A stretch of 64,000 nucleotides of DNA from Diadophis punctatus similis (taxonomy: Eukaryota; Chordata; Lepidosauria; Squamata; Dipsadidae): contig JALIGW010000003.1 in assembly GCA_023053685.1 (NCBI GenBank), forward strand, positions 145,840,665-145,904,664, written 5' to 3'. Of the stretch, positions 1 through 11,200 are shown piece by piece (positions within the stretch are counted from its first letter, which is position 1; each line of letters begins with the position of its first letter). The notes beneath the pieces were generated by a model that saw only the letters and a program-made list of their open reading frames with translations, did no database searches and was not told the origin of the DNA. The translations under genes were made by a program, and so were the position numbers.

Positions 1-349
1 TTCTTTGGATGCACTTCCTTAACCTTTTTTGAATTGGCATAATCTTTAATCTGTGCACTTTTGCTTAGTCATTGTGCATAAGCATTTTATACTTTCTAAC
101 CTGAATGTTTTGTTTAGGGGGAAAAATAATCTTTGAAAATTCACATAACTTAATTACTGTTAGCAACAAATTTTTTTTTTAAGATTTTATAGAATATTTT
201 ATTTTATTTGTCGAATTTATGAAACTGCCCATCTTGCCAAAATGACTCTGGGCAGCATACAACAAAACTAAATCAGTAAATAATACATAAAACTAGTTAT
301 TAATTATAAAAAGCATTAAAAAGCTCTAAGAACAGAACAAAAACAAGGT

Positions 350-351
350 AT

Positions 352-430
<79 letters not shown>

Positions 431-433
431 TTT
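350..433. repeat. (TTTA)n microsatellite
   Basis: About 20 uninterrupted TTTA units, directly abutting the LINE 3'-end relic at 434-560. It probably grew from that element's A/T tail. Confidence 0.97.
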
Positions 434-560
434 GGTTCTTCTATGCCGCCCTACTCCCTAAGGACTCAGGGCGGCGTACAACATTTTAAGAGAACACTAA
501 ATAATAAACTTACTTTAAAAACAGTTTTAAAAAGTTAAAAAGAGTTAAAAAAGAATGTTC
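434..560 (-). mobile_element. LINE 3'-end relic with GCCGCCC..GGGCGGC signature
   Basis: It contains the pattern CTATGCCGCCCTACTC followed by ACTCAGGGCGGCGTACAACA. The same signature recurs at 9040-9160, 25660-25730, 46560-46640 and (opposite orientation) 31335-31375 and 61796-61850. It is the conserved 3' end of an L2/CR1-clade LINE; the assignment rests on the longer copy at 30890-31395. Confidence 0.65.
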
Positions 561-768
561 AACAACATACATACAGGGGGAGATCTTGGATATAAACCTG
601 TCTCAACCCCCTGCCTGCAGGAAGAGCCATGTCTTGATACGTTGTTATGGATTGTTATGTTATGGTACGTTGTTATGGATTTGAGCTACTGTTAATTCTT
701 TGACCAGAATAGTTTGAAACTACCTATTTATGTTAGGAGATTTTCTATACTTGAAAGTTGGATTAGAG

Positions 769-1105
769 CAGGGGTCGGCAACCTTAAACACTCAAAGAGC
801 TACAAAGGCCCTCACCGGAAGCCCCCCGTTCAATTCTGGAGCCAACCGGAAGTCTGGTTCCCCCACCATAAAGTCTCCTCCTAGCAAGGCATCCTTTTTC
901 CTCTACCAGTCCTAACCGAAAGCCCTATCAATTGTGGAGCTACCGGAAAACCCGTCCATTGCCATAGAGTCTCCTCCTGGCACGCCCTGCTTCCCCCCCC
1001 CCCCCAACTGGAAGCTCCTCTCAAAATTGTGGTGGCGACAGGGAGCCACAGCAGAGGGATGAAAGAACCACATGCGGCTCCAGAGCTGCAGGTTGCTGAC
1101 CCTTG
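769..1105. mobile_element. Nonautonomous hAT element with exact 8-bp target duplication
   Basis: The ends are CAGGGGTCGGCAACCT and AGGTTGCTGACCCTTG. The 8-bp GATTAGAG flanks it at 761-768 and 1106-1113. Inside are fragments about a hundred bases long and a poly-C run. The same family recurs at 10885-11374. Confidence 0.88.
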
Positions 1106-1559
1106 GATTAGAGCAATGTTCAGAACCAAATAGTTTTCCGATAGGCAGAGATTGCACTTAACATTTGGAGAGAGCAATGCAGGTGTGGTTTCATGAGTGA
1201 TGAGAGATATATGCCTATACAAAGGTCTTGTACTACAGTTTGTTAGTTTGTTTTGTTTTTCACATTTATGAACCACCCATCTCCCTCAAAGAATTCTCAT
1301 CTGTATCCCACCTTCGATGCACAGTCCTAGATTGACATTGGTGAGATCTCACATGGCTTTGCTTATGACAGCTATCCTCCTGATATGTCCTGATATATCC
1401 TCCTGCATTTTCCATCATTATGGCCATTGTTCATGCTGGCTCAGATTCATTGGAGCAGAAGGAAGGCTATCAGGAAAACAATTAATATATTCTAGGAGTT
1501 GTCCTCTAGATGCCTCTTATGATCTAGAAAAATACAATAGATATCACTAGGCAGGGACA

Positions 1560-1985
1560 GTCCCATAAGAAACCTGGCCCCAGACCATGAAGGGCTTAAA
1601 TTGCAGCCTAGAGCATACAGATGCAGAGGTGCAGAGAATAGGTGTCACTTAAAACTGTCCTCCCACTGCATTTTGCACCAGCTGAAGCTTCCAAATACTC
1701 TTCAAGGGGAGCTTCATGTAGAGCACATTGTAGTAATCCAGTTGGGAAGTGACTTAAGGCACAAGTGACTGTGATCAGAGCACAATGCCAAACTGTGCAA
1801 AGGCTTTAAGTAGGAGCCATGAGTCCAGGAAGACTCCCAGATAATTCACAGGATCTGTCTGGGACAGTGCATCTCCACCTATAACAAGATGGAAGGTCCT
1901 CAGAAGCAGGGGATCCTGAAATCAGGTGCCACTTGGTCTCACTAGGGTTGAGCTGAAGCTGTTGTTCTCCATTCAGACTGGTGCG
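1560..1985. repeat. Old LINE-like interspersed repeat, degraded
   Basis: Phrases such as 'agcttccaaatactcttcaagggga' and 'gagcacattgtagtaatccag' resemble a widespread amniote LINE 3' region. No open frame survives. Family assignment is from memory of the repeat style and is weak. Confidence 0.4.
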
Positions 1986-2900
1986 TAGGGGGCTTCTTGC
2001 TCCATTTAGGGCCTCTGTGTACCGACCAGGGCCTATATTTGTGCTCTTCTTTCGTAAAAGATGCCTGTTATGGAAAAATGCCCAGGATGCTCGACTGCAG
2101 AAGAACACTTCTAGCCAGGATCATCTTTTGTGCACCAAGCTTCTTTCGCAGAAAGCCTGGGATGGAGCACAAACAGAGATCCTGTCTGGTGTACAAACAG
2201 AAGCCTACGTGAGGCGCCTGCTGCACTGGCACAAGAAGCCTCTAGCTGGTACAGCAGTGTAAGGGGCAAGACTGGGCAGTGGAGGCAGCTGGTGGCAGGG
2301 GTTATGCAGCAGCCAAAAGGGCAGAGATGGGGAGGAGATAGGCAGGTGAATGGAGTTCAATAGAAAGGAGACTCTTACCTTACTGAGGCTCTGAGCTGGG
2401 AGGGACGAAGCTGGGAATGACTTGGATCAGGCTGGGTCTAACAACCAGTGGGATTTGGTTAATGACAGCAGTGGGGACTGCCGGGATTTTGGTCAGTAAG
2501 TGATGTAGTTACATGTCATTGTCCTTTATAAGTGTATTGTTTAGTACTGAAATTCCAAACTGAATTATTGTTAAATCAGGATTACCTGTAGGTGAAAATC
2601 CATGCTATGCAGTTGGCTGGTTTTCCGTAAAGAAATGGGACTTTGTTCCAAGACGCTTCTGTAATGCTAGTATAGAAAATCAACAAGCAAAGGAGCTGTT
2701 AAAATTAGACTATAATGGAACGTAGAGATCGTGTATTGGTTATAATTTTGAGCTGTCTTTCACTCATTTGGCTTAATTTCTATTCTTCACATAGTTTAAT
2801 ATACGGTACTTTTTTGTCTTGCTCTTTTTGACTTTGTAGTTGGGTTACTTTTGGTTGTTGATATCTCTGCCCTAAGAAACTAATTCTTAACTCTTACTTA

Positions 2901-3905
2901 CCGTATTTTTCGGAGTATAAGATGCACCTTTTTACCCCCCAAAAGAGGGTGAAAACTTGGGTGCATCTTATACACCGAATGTAGCCCCACCCAGCCACCC
3001 CCACCCTTTGGCCTCTGCCTGCCAACAATTTACCTCTTTGCAGCAAACAGGGCAAAGCACAAGAAGAGCACAAGAAGAGATGATCTGCCTCCCGACCTAC
3101 AGCTGACGGAGGCTTACAAGCCACGTGGTAAAATGAAACTGAAACTAAGGTGGCTGTGATGAGACATATTGCTGGGAGATAAACTGCTGGCAATATTAGA
3201 CTGCTAAAATTGCAAGAAGGTAAGCTAGAGCTGCTGTGGCTCAAGAGATAGAGCTCTTGCCTCACAATCAGGAGGTTGCGAGTTCTATCCTAGGTACAGG
3301 CAGATTCTGTTAATATGTTATTTTGTTAAATGTTTGTAGAGAGTTCAAATTATTAGACTTATTTTTTAAAGACTGCTTTATTATTGTTCTAGACAACTTA
3401 ACAAAATGAAGAAGCTTTTTAAAATAAATGCTTGCTCTGAAGAGGCCCAGTGCTATTGTATCTTCTTTTAAATAGCAGAGAATACTTCCAGAAAGCCACA
3501 TCAATTTTAAAGATCTGTAAAAGTATAATCTGAAATGTCCTGTTTTAGTATTAAGTATTAGTATTAAGTATTAGTATTAAAATAAGCCAGCTGAGAAACC
3601 CTGACTTAATCATGTTTGGAGTAGATGTATTTAAATAATTAGGAGGAGTTAGTGTGATTACATGTAAGAAAACTTTCTGGGATTAATATACTGCCATAAT
3701 GTACATTTCTCCAATTCTCTGCCATTTCTATGGGCCAGGCACACATGCACAGAAATACACAGCAAACAGTGTATATCATCTGTGCTGTTTGCTGTTTGCT
3801 GTTTGGCAAATTGCTTGGAGGCAGAGGCCTTTTTCCCTTGTTTTCCTCCCCCAAAACTAAGGTGCGTCTTATACTTCGGTGCGTCTTATACTCCGAAAAA
3901 TACGG
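2901..3905. mobile_element. 1-kb TA-target DNA transposon (pogo/mariner-like), copy without hairpin passenger
   Basis: The terminal inverted repeats read CCGTATTTTTCGGAGTATAA and its complement, with TA on both sides (2899-2900, 3906-3907). No transposase frame is seen. It lacks the 140-bp hairpin element that the three sister copies carry, and has a tRNA-SINE-like fragment at about 3232-3300. The superfamily is inferred from the TA target. Confidence 0.8.
3232..3300 (+). mobile_element. tRNA-derived SINE head fragment
   Basis: The sequence GCTGTGGCTCAAGAGATAGA followed by a GAGGTTGCGAGTTC block looks like a tRNA A-box and B-box pair about 35 bp apart. No cloverleaf or full SINE body follows. 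It sits inside the element at 2901-3905. Confidence 0.5.
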
Positions 3906-5139
3906 TACATACAGCAACAACTCAAATATATAAAATAGGAACATAATTCCTACTGTGAGCTAATGTCTGCCCATTTATACAGCATATATACATTTGCTGA
4001 GCCAAGACAGGTTTTTTTTCTTTTGTTGAGCTGTTTATGAACATGTAATTTTGATTTTCTCCCAGGAATATTGTTATCAGCAAATACATATTAGATGAAT
4101 GCTGGAAACAGACAGTGGATCATACTGTGAGAGGTGCTTAAGAATTTATCTGTGAATATTTTAACTACATTTTATTTTATGTATTATTTTATTTACACTT
4201 TATATTGGGCTGACTTTGAAGACCGATCTGGAAAATACTGTTGACCCACAATGTGACATCTATTTGTTTGCTGGTACAGGACAGCTTGAGTATATGAATT
4301 CTGTGCTCTGGGTCCCACCTCTTCATATGCTTCCAAATACTCAGTGGTTCAGTATGTTAGTTTTAATATTTAAGTTCTATGTGGCTTGATAATGAGATAC
4401 TTGCAGGATGATCTTTAAGTACAGTTTGGAACTGGCTAACTAATATGCGATAAGAAAGATCTGTTAATGAGAGATTGCTAATTTACTTCTCTCTGAAATA
4501 AAGAAGACAGAAGTACACAGAAACTGCTTTTCTATTGCTTTGCCCCTGCTCTACAATAACTGCACCCTGAAAATGTTATCAGTTTCCACATTGCTAATTT
4601 TCTGCAAGTTATTAAAAACAGAATTATTCAATAGAGCACCAGGAATATGTATTGTGATTGATTTTATTTGCTTTGTAATCGCTTACGTATTAACTGCTGT
4701 CTGCTTATCTTCATTTTATCTGTGTATTATGGAGGTTTTATTATGTTGCCTCATCTTGTTATTACTATTTTTATTTATTGGACTGCAGAGATTTTATTCT
4801 ATTGTGTATGGATGAATTGCAAACCACCAAGATTCGCCTTAATTGCAGTGGACATAAATTGAATGAATAAATCTGGAGACTAAATAATGGCTTAAATGGG
4901 CATTTAACTTTATTTAATTATAAGGAGTTACAATACTGTGGTATTGAACTATGAAAAAAGATCCGAGTTGATTAGTGAACAGAAAAAATGAACTTTATTT
5001 TCAGATTGTACATTAAAAATACTAGAATGCTAAATTATGCTCAAATCAGATCAGTTTGCCTAGTGCACGTTACAGCAGCACTTATTGGTTTTAAAGTATA
5101 TATACATTGAAGTCTTCATGCTTTCTTCTGTTTAACCAG

Positions 5140-5268
5140 CATCCTGGTGGAGAAGAAGTCCTAAGGGAACAAGCAGGCGGGGATGCAACAGAAAGTTTTG
5201 AAGATGTTGGCCATTCTACCGATGCCCGGACATTGTCAGAAACGTTTATTATAGGGGAGCTTCATCCA
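5140..5268 (+). CDS. CYB5A: CYB5A exon 2 (haem-binding core)
   Basis: 129 nt, phase 0 at both ends, 43 codons. The acceptor follows a pyrimidine run ending aaccag and the donor is gtaagt. It begins with the first haem ligand (His of HPGG) and contains the second (His of GHST), then FIIGELHP. The length equals that of the matching human exon. Confidence 0.96.
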
Positions 5269-8200
5269 GTAAGTACAAATAGCATGGATATTCTTGTTCT
5301 TTTACAGGTTGTCAACTTACAACAGTTCATTTAGTGGCCATTCAAATTTACAGCGGCACTGAAAAAAGCAACATGACAATTTGTCATATTTACAACTGTT
5401 GCATGATCACGTGATCGAAATTCAGACAGTTGGCACCGGATTCATAGCAGGGGCGGGTTGCTCTTACCTTGCTACTGGTGCGCTGCGCGCGCATCACCAT
5501 GTTTCTTGCGTGCTTGCGCTCGCTACACGTGCATGCCCCCTCATGCGATTTTGCTTCCACGCATGCGTGGAAGCAAAATCGTGCTGAAATCTCGCGAGGG
5601 GACATGCGCGCACGTGTGATTTCAGTGATTTTTTGCTTCCGCGCATGCATGGAAGCGAAATCTCGCTGAAATATCACACACACACGCGTCCCCTCTTGAG
5701 ATTTTGGCGCGATTTTGCTTCTGCGCATGCGCGGAAGCAAAAAATCACCAAAATTTTTGCAAAAATAGATGGCGGCTCCTAGGGACCGGCAACCGACCCC
5801 ACCGGGTTGGTAACCTCTTGGTGACGTCACCAGCCCGCCGCTACCGGTGGACCGTACCGGTAGGAACCCACTACTGATTCATAGCTATGATAGTTGCAGT
5901 GTCCCGGGGTCATGCGATCACCTTCTGCAACCTTCTGACAAGCAAAGTCAAGGGGGAGACCAGATTCACTTAACAACCATGTTACTAACTTAACAATTGC
6001 AGGGATTCACTGAATAACTGTGGCATGAAAGATCGGAAATTCACTTAAGAACTGTATCGCTTAGGAACAGTAATTTTAGGCTCCCTTGTTGTTGAGGACT
6101 ACCTGTAGTTTTCATATTTATAAAAGTTATTAAGTTAGAATTGTTGAAAACATTCTTCTGAAACCCAGATTCCTCCAGATATTTTTGTACTACCCAGTCA
6201 CTATATAGCCTGCTATCAGGAATTACAATAATTATTCAAAGTATTTTGCAGGATGCAATAACTGGCACAATTGGATAATTCATTTTAGCTAAAGTGCAAT
6301 ACTTGAACTATTATATTTTATAATATATTTCCATATCGTACTTTTACATTCAAAATATATTATGAAACATAAATTCAAATAACAGAGCAACCTGATACAG
6401 GAAAGAAAAAAATTATTATTAATGAGCAAAGCCTTCCTATTGCTAATGCTATGTTAGGTGTATTAATCCTTTGGTTCAATACTGTGGTCTGTTTATTTCA
6501 AAATTGCAGGGCTCCCCCATGAAAACGTCAATAAAATTATTAATTAACCTATGTAAAACTGATGTATATTTTGATTTCTCATTCTACATTCTTTGTAAAT
6601 GGGTCCTTCTGCTGATTAATGGTTCTCTCTGGAAAAGTACAGCTTTGTAGTGTATACTACTGCTGTATACACAGCAGTAGTTGGTTCTAAATCCTGACGC
6701 TACTGGTTCGCTCGTGCGCGATGCTTCTGCACATGTGCAGAAGCGTCCCAGGTGGATGGGCGGAGCTTCCCACTGCCGCTACCGGTTCGCCGAACCGGGA
6801 GCAGCCCACCACTGATACACAGCCCTTGCCTGATTCTGTACAATAATTAATTTTAACAGCCTCTACTAAAATCATATCTCAGCACTTTTCCTTCCAAAAT
6901 ATCTTTTCTTGCTGCTTTTGCCATTACAAAGGCAGTAGAAAATCTGTGCAAAACTTGTATTTCACCATGATTTTGTACATGTTAATTCTTTTAATACCAC
7001 CTTGCATATCATTCTGTCATTGCTGTGATTCAAGCTGTGCTATACTATGTTCAGTGATGTGCTGTAAACACTTATCTAAGTTTTTTAAAGGAAAGATAAT
7101 GATTTATCTCTTGAGGTAACCAAGAGTGATTCATGAATGGATTAGATATATATTTCTAACAAAATAAAATGTTTTTTTTTATCTTTCAGGATGATTGGGA
7201 AAAAGTTGAAAAACCAACGGTAAGCATTTCTCTTTCAAATTTCAAATCCCATTTCATCATACGGTAACGTTTCATCATAACATTTTAAATAAATACTAAA
7301 TACAACTACAGCTACATTTTCTTATAGGAATCCCAGATTTTGAGGAGATTGACAGAACTGTAGTTTTTATTTATCTCCAGCCCAGTCAAATATTTTCTAA
7401 TGCAGTATCTCTTTATCTCAGTTTTTTTAGGGTTGGGGTGGGGGTGGAATGCACAAAGGTTTAAGTAGGAGCATCTATAGTTGAGGAAGGCTGACCGTTA
7501 TACTGGTGGAATTATTTCCAAGAGTTTAGGTGAATATCAATAAATATTCTTTGATGAATTCTATAGGATAGTTACCAGATTATTAATCAGTATGTATGGC
7601 TTAACATTGTCTTAGTGAGTCAGTCTTGTATTACCTGATGATGTAGCATTAATTACAATAGGTCTATTAGCTAATAGCCCAAGAGAACCTTGAGCAGGGC
7701 ACCATCAAAGATTATACCACAAATCATTTATTTGGAGGTATTATGGATAGAATCCTAAATTTTATGAATGCAGAATATTTTTTTGAATCCTGGTAACTGC
7801 CTGGAGTGGTCCCTGCAGTTTTCTTGCTGAAGTTTCTCAGAAACGGCTTGTCATTGGTTGCTTAAGGATGGGAGGAAGTGACTGGTTCAAGGTCACCCAG
7901 CTGGGTTTGTGCTTAATTCACAGTCTCCTGGTTTCTGTACTTCTCTAAACTTTGTAGAGGTAATATTGTCAAAGCTATTTCTCCCTAAATTATACCAGGT
8001 AGATTATTAGAATAGGTAGTGTGCAGGGAGGGTTGCACTTACCTCGCTACCTGTGTGCTGCCATGTCGCGCGCGCGCCCCCTCGCAGAATTTTGCTTGCT
8101 GCGCATGCGTGGAAGCAAAATCTCGCCGAAATCTCACGGGACGCATGCGTGATTTTGGTGATTTCTTGCTTCCGCGCATGCGCGAAAGCTAAATCTCGCC

Positions 8201-11200
8201 GAAATCTCGCACGCACACGTGTTCCCTCGCGAGATTTGCATGCACGGAAGCAAAAAATCACCGAAAAATTCCCAAAAAAAGATGGCAAAGACGGTAGCGG
8301 AGCCGGGGCGTGCAAATTGGGCAATCGGCAGGTCCCTACCGGAGCTGCGCACTGGACTGCACTGGTAGGAACCCACCCCTGGTAGTGTGCTTCAGTAAAA
8401 ATTATTCGAAGCCAGCTGCCCATTGGACTGTATACCCTTTTAGAGTTAACAATGTTGAACAAAGTGTAAAAAAAATATTGTGCATATTAAGGTGTATTTA
8501 CTGAATTTTGTTGTTCAGATAAGGTTAAAGTGCTTAGATATATGTCAGAAAAGCGAGCTCTGACTTGGCAAAAATGTTTGAGGAAGGATGTTGTTAAGTC
8601 CAGATAATTAAAAAAAATAGTGATAAATAGCAATAACTGCATTTTATTGAAGTATTATCAAATATTTACACAAATTACTGCAGAAAAAAACAATTGCTGC
8701 CAACCTGCCTTCCATTGAGGACCTGTATACTGCACGAGTCAAAAAGAGGGCCGTGAAAATATTTACAGACCCCTCGCATCCTGGACATAAATTATTTCAA
8801 CTCCTGCCCTCAAAACGACTAGAGCACTGCACACCAAGACAACTAGACACAAGAACAGTTTTTCCCCGAACGCCATCACTCTGCTAAACAAATAATTCCC
8901 TCACCACTGTCAAACTATTCACTAAGGCTGCATTACTATTACTATTAGTTTTCTCATCGTTCCTATCACCCATCTCCTCCCACTTATGACTATATGACTG
9001 TAACTTGTTGCTTGTATCCTTACAATTTCTATAAATATTTATTTATTTATTTTTTAATAAAATTTCTATGCCGCCCCAACTCCCGGGGGACTCTGGGTGG
9101 CTCACAACAAGTAAAAATACATATTCAAATTAATTTAAAAAAAAACATTCTAATTTTAAAAACAAAAGTATTGATTGTTTCCTGATTGCTTATTTGTACC
9201 CTATGACAATCATTAAGTATTGTTCCTCATGATTCTTGACAAATGTATCTTTTCTTTTATGTACACTGAGAGCATACGCACCAAAGACAAATTCCTTGTG
9301 TATCCAATCACACTTGGCCAATAAAGAATTCTATTCTATTCTATTCTATTCTATTCTATTCTATTCTATTCTATTCTATTCTATTCTATTCTATTCTATT
9401 CTATTCTATTCTATTCTAAATTAGCTTTTTAATAATATATAGAATACAAATTGTATAATCTGAATTAACAATTAATATCAATAAGCCATTAATAATATAA
9501 ATCTAAAGGATAAGGGGAAAACAATCTGAACTTCTATCATAGACAAGTTTGCTCAGAATTCTTCTACCCAGTCTGTGTGATGAAAAATACTAATAATTGA
9601 TCTGTCAGCAAACAGCATATACTGTATCAGCAGTCCATTCTTGCAATTAGATATTGATTGATGTTGTATGATTTACTTGTCTAGTAGGTTTGCATGAAGA
9701 ATCATAATTTCTTATGCCTTAATAAAAGTAATAACATACACATCAGTTGAAATTTGAGATTTCAAACCAAAATATGGTAATATTGGGCAAGCTCAAACTA
9801 TTAATGTACACATTCCTCAATTTTCAGCAATAAAGTGGTCATCACCAGACTACTGAATAGTCTCCAAGATGTATATATAGAAAAAAAATCAGTTTTATTA
9901 TCTACATTTTATGAGGAAAAAATGGTTGGTTGGTTGGTTGGTTCCTTGTCAATGCTTAAACTTTGTAATAAAAGTTGGATAATTGATCTTTATTGGCAAG
10001 CATTCTTTGTAGTGCCTCTGCCAGCTTTTTCCATTCTGAAGGAAAATGGAATGCACATGTAGTACTTAATGTTAATCATTTATCTAACTCAGCAGACAGT
10101 TTCATGTTTTTAGCAACCAGATTGAATGTTTGGAGAATTGTGTTACCAATTTCATGGATCACAATGGGTGTCAAACTTGATCGTGTCACATGACATCTCG
10201 TGATGTTTTTTTGGCCTTTGTGGAGCCAGAATGGGCATGGCCTGCACATGATGCGTCCGGCCTGTGGGCCGCCAGTTTTATACCCCTGGTCAAAATGCTT
10301 CAAATGGAACTCCTAAAAACACAGTGTAATTCATACAATTAATTCGTTTGTGCGGAGTTTGGATCCCATTTAAAATGCTCTAGAATTCAGTGAATCAGAA
10401 TTCTAACAATTCTAACTAACAAGGAAGCACCAATATTTAATTATATCTCAAAATAGGTAGGATAAGGTACAGTAGTAACCCTGGGGTAATTTGAAGAATC
10501 CCAGCAGAAAAATGACCTCAGTCATTGTATGAGCTATTTTTCTATTAAGAAGGAGAAACTTAGAAATTATTTAAGGTCTGCAACTAAATGTCTTTGTCTT
10601 TCAGGGCACTTATATTACCACTGCTGACTCTAACGCCAGGTACAATTTTTATTCAATTTGCAATTTGATGGTACTATGTTCTAATATTTTTTATAATCTA
10701 GCACGAGTTCTATTAAGAATAGATTGGGTTAATAATGGGTGGGCAGAATTGCTTTTTGCTAACAGTTACTATAGCTAGGATTTGTCTATAATAATTTGTG
10801 TGTAATAATTTATCTTAATTTCTTAAATATGAATGCTTTTATTATGTAAGTAAAGAGTTCCCATAGCACATGGTTCATCTAGTACAGGGGTCTGCAACCT
10901 GCGGCTCCGGAGCTTTGGGCCCCCTGCTGTGGCTCCCTGTCCCATCACTGACTGCCTCTGCCCCTCGCCCTCCCCTCCCAGTCACTCCTTGCCTAGCCTG
11001 AGAAGGTAAGGGCAACGGTGGGGGATGAGAGGGAGAGAGAGATACACACAGAGAGAGATACAGAGAGGGGGGTGGGGAGAGAGACAGAGAGATATACAGA
11101 GATATACAGAAAGAGAGAGGAGAGGGGGAGGGAGAGAGAGAGAGAGAAGGAGGGAGGGAGAGGGAGTGGGAGTGGCTCCCGGTGTTTTTTAACAACCAGT

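Larger units (their letters stand above)
1..5139 (+). other. 3' part of CYB5A intron 1
   Basis: No exon is seen. The stretch holds a (TTTA)n array, a LINE 3'-end relic, two DNA transposons (769-1105 and 2901-3905) and an old degraded repeat around 1560-1980. The rest is AT-rich sequence with nothing recognisable. Confidence 0.8.
5269..7189 (+). other. CYB5A intron 2
   Basis: Contains a mariner-type element (5305-6105) with a hAT element inserted in it, and a 140-bp hAT (6675-6814). Nothing else is recognised. Confidence 0.85.
8694..9418 (+). mobile_element. CR1 LINE 3' end with (TTCTA)n tail
   Basis: 8702-8887 is still open and encodes the C-terminus of a CR1 ORF2 ([20 protein letters not shown] and onward to RTPSLC and a stop). 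A 3'UTR follows, ending 'ccaataaagaattctattc'. It is interrupted at about 9025-9170 by a different LINE relic. Sister copies are at 19633-20050 and 43838-44197. Confidence 0.88.
7220..10604 (+). other. CYB5A intron 3
   Basis: Holds a MIR-like SINE relic, a hAT MITE, a CR1 3' end with a (TTCTA)n tail, and a short DNA element at 10160-10292. The remainder is AT-rich and unrecognised. Confidence 0.85.

Noticed and set aside
3232..3300. A tRNA gene
   Set aside because: A- and B-box-like blocks are present, but no acceptor stem or cloverleaf forms; it is a SINE fragment inside a transposon.
9326..9418. Regular repeats that could suggest a CRISPR-like array
   Set aside because: A pure pentanucleotide microsatellite with no spacers, in vertebrate DNA.
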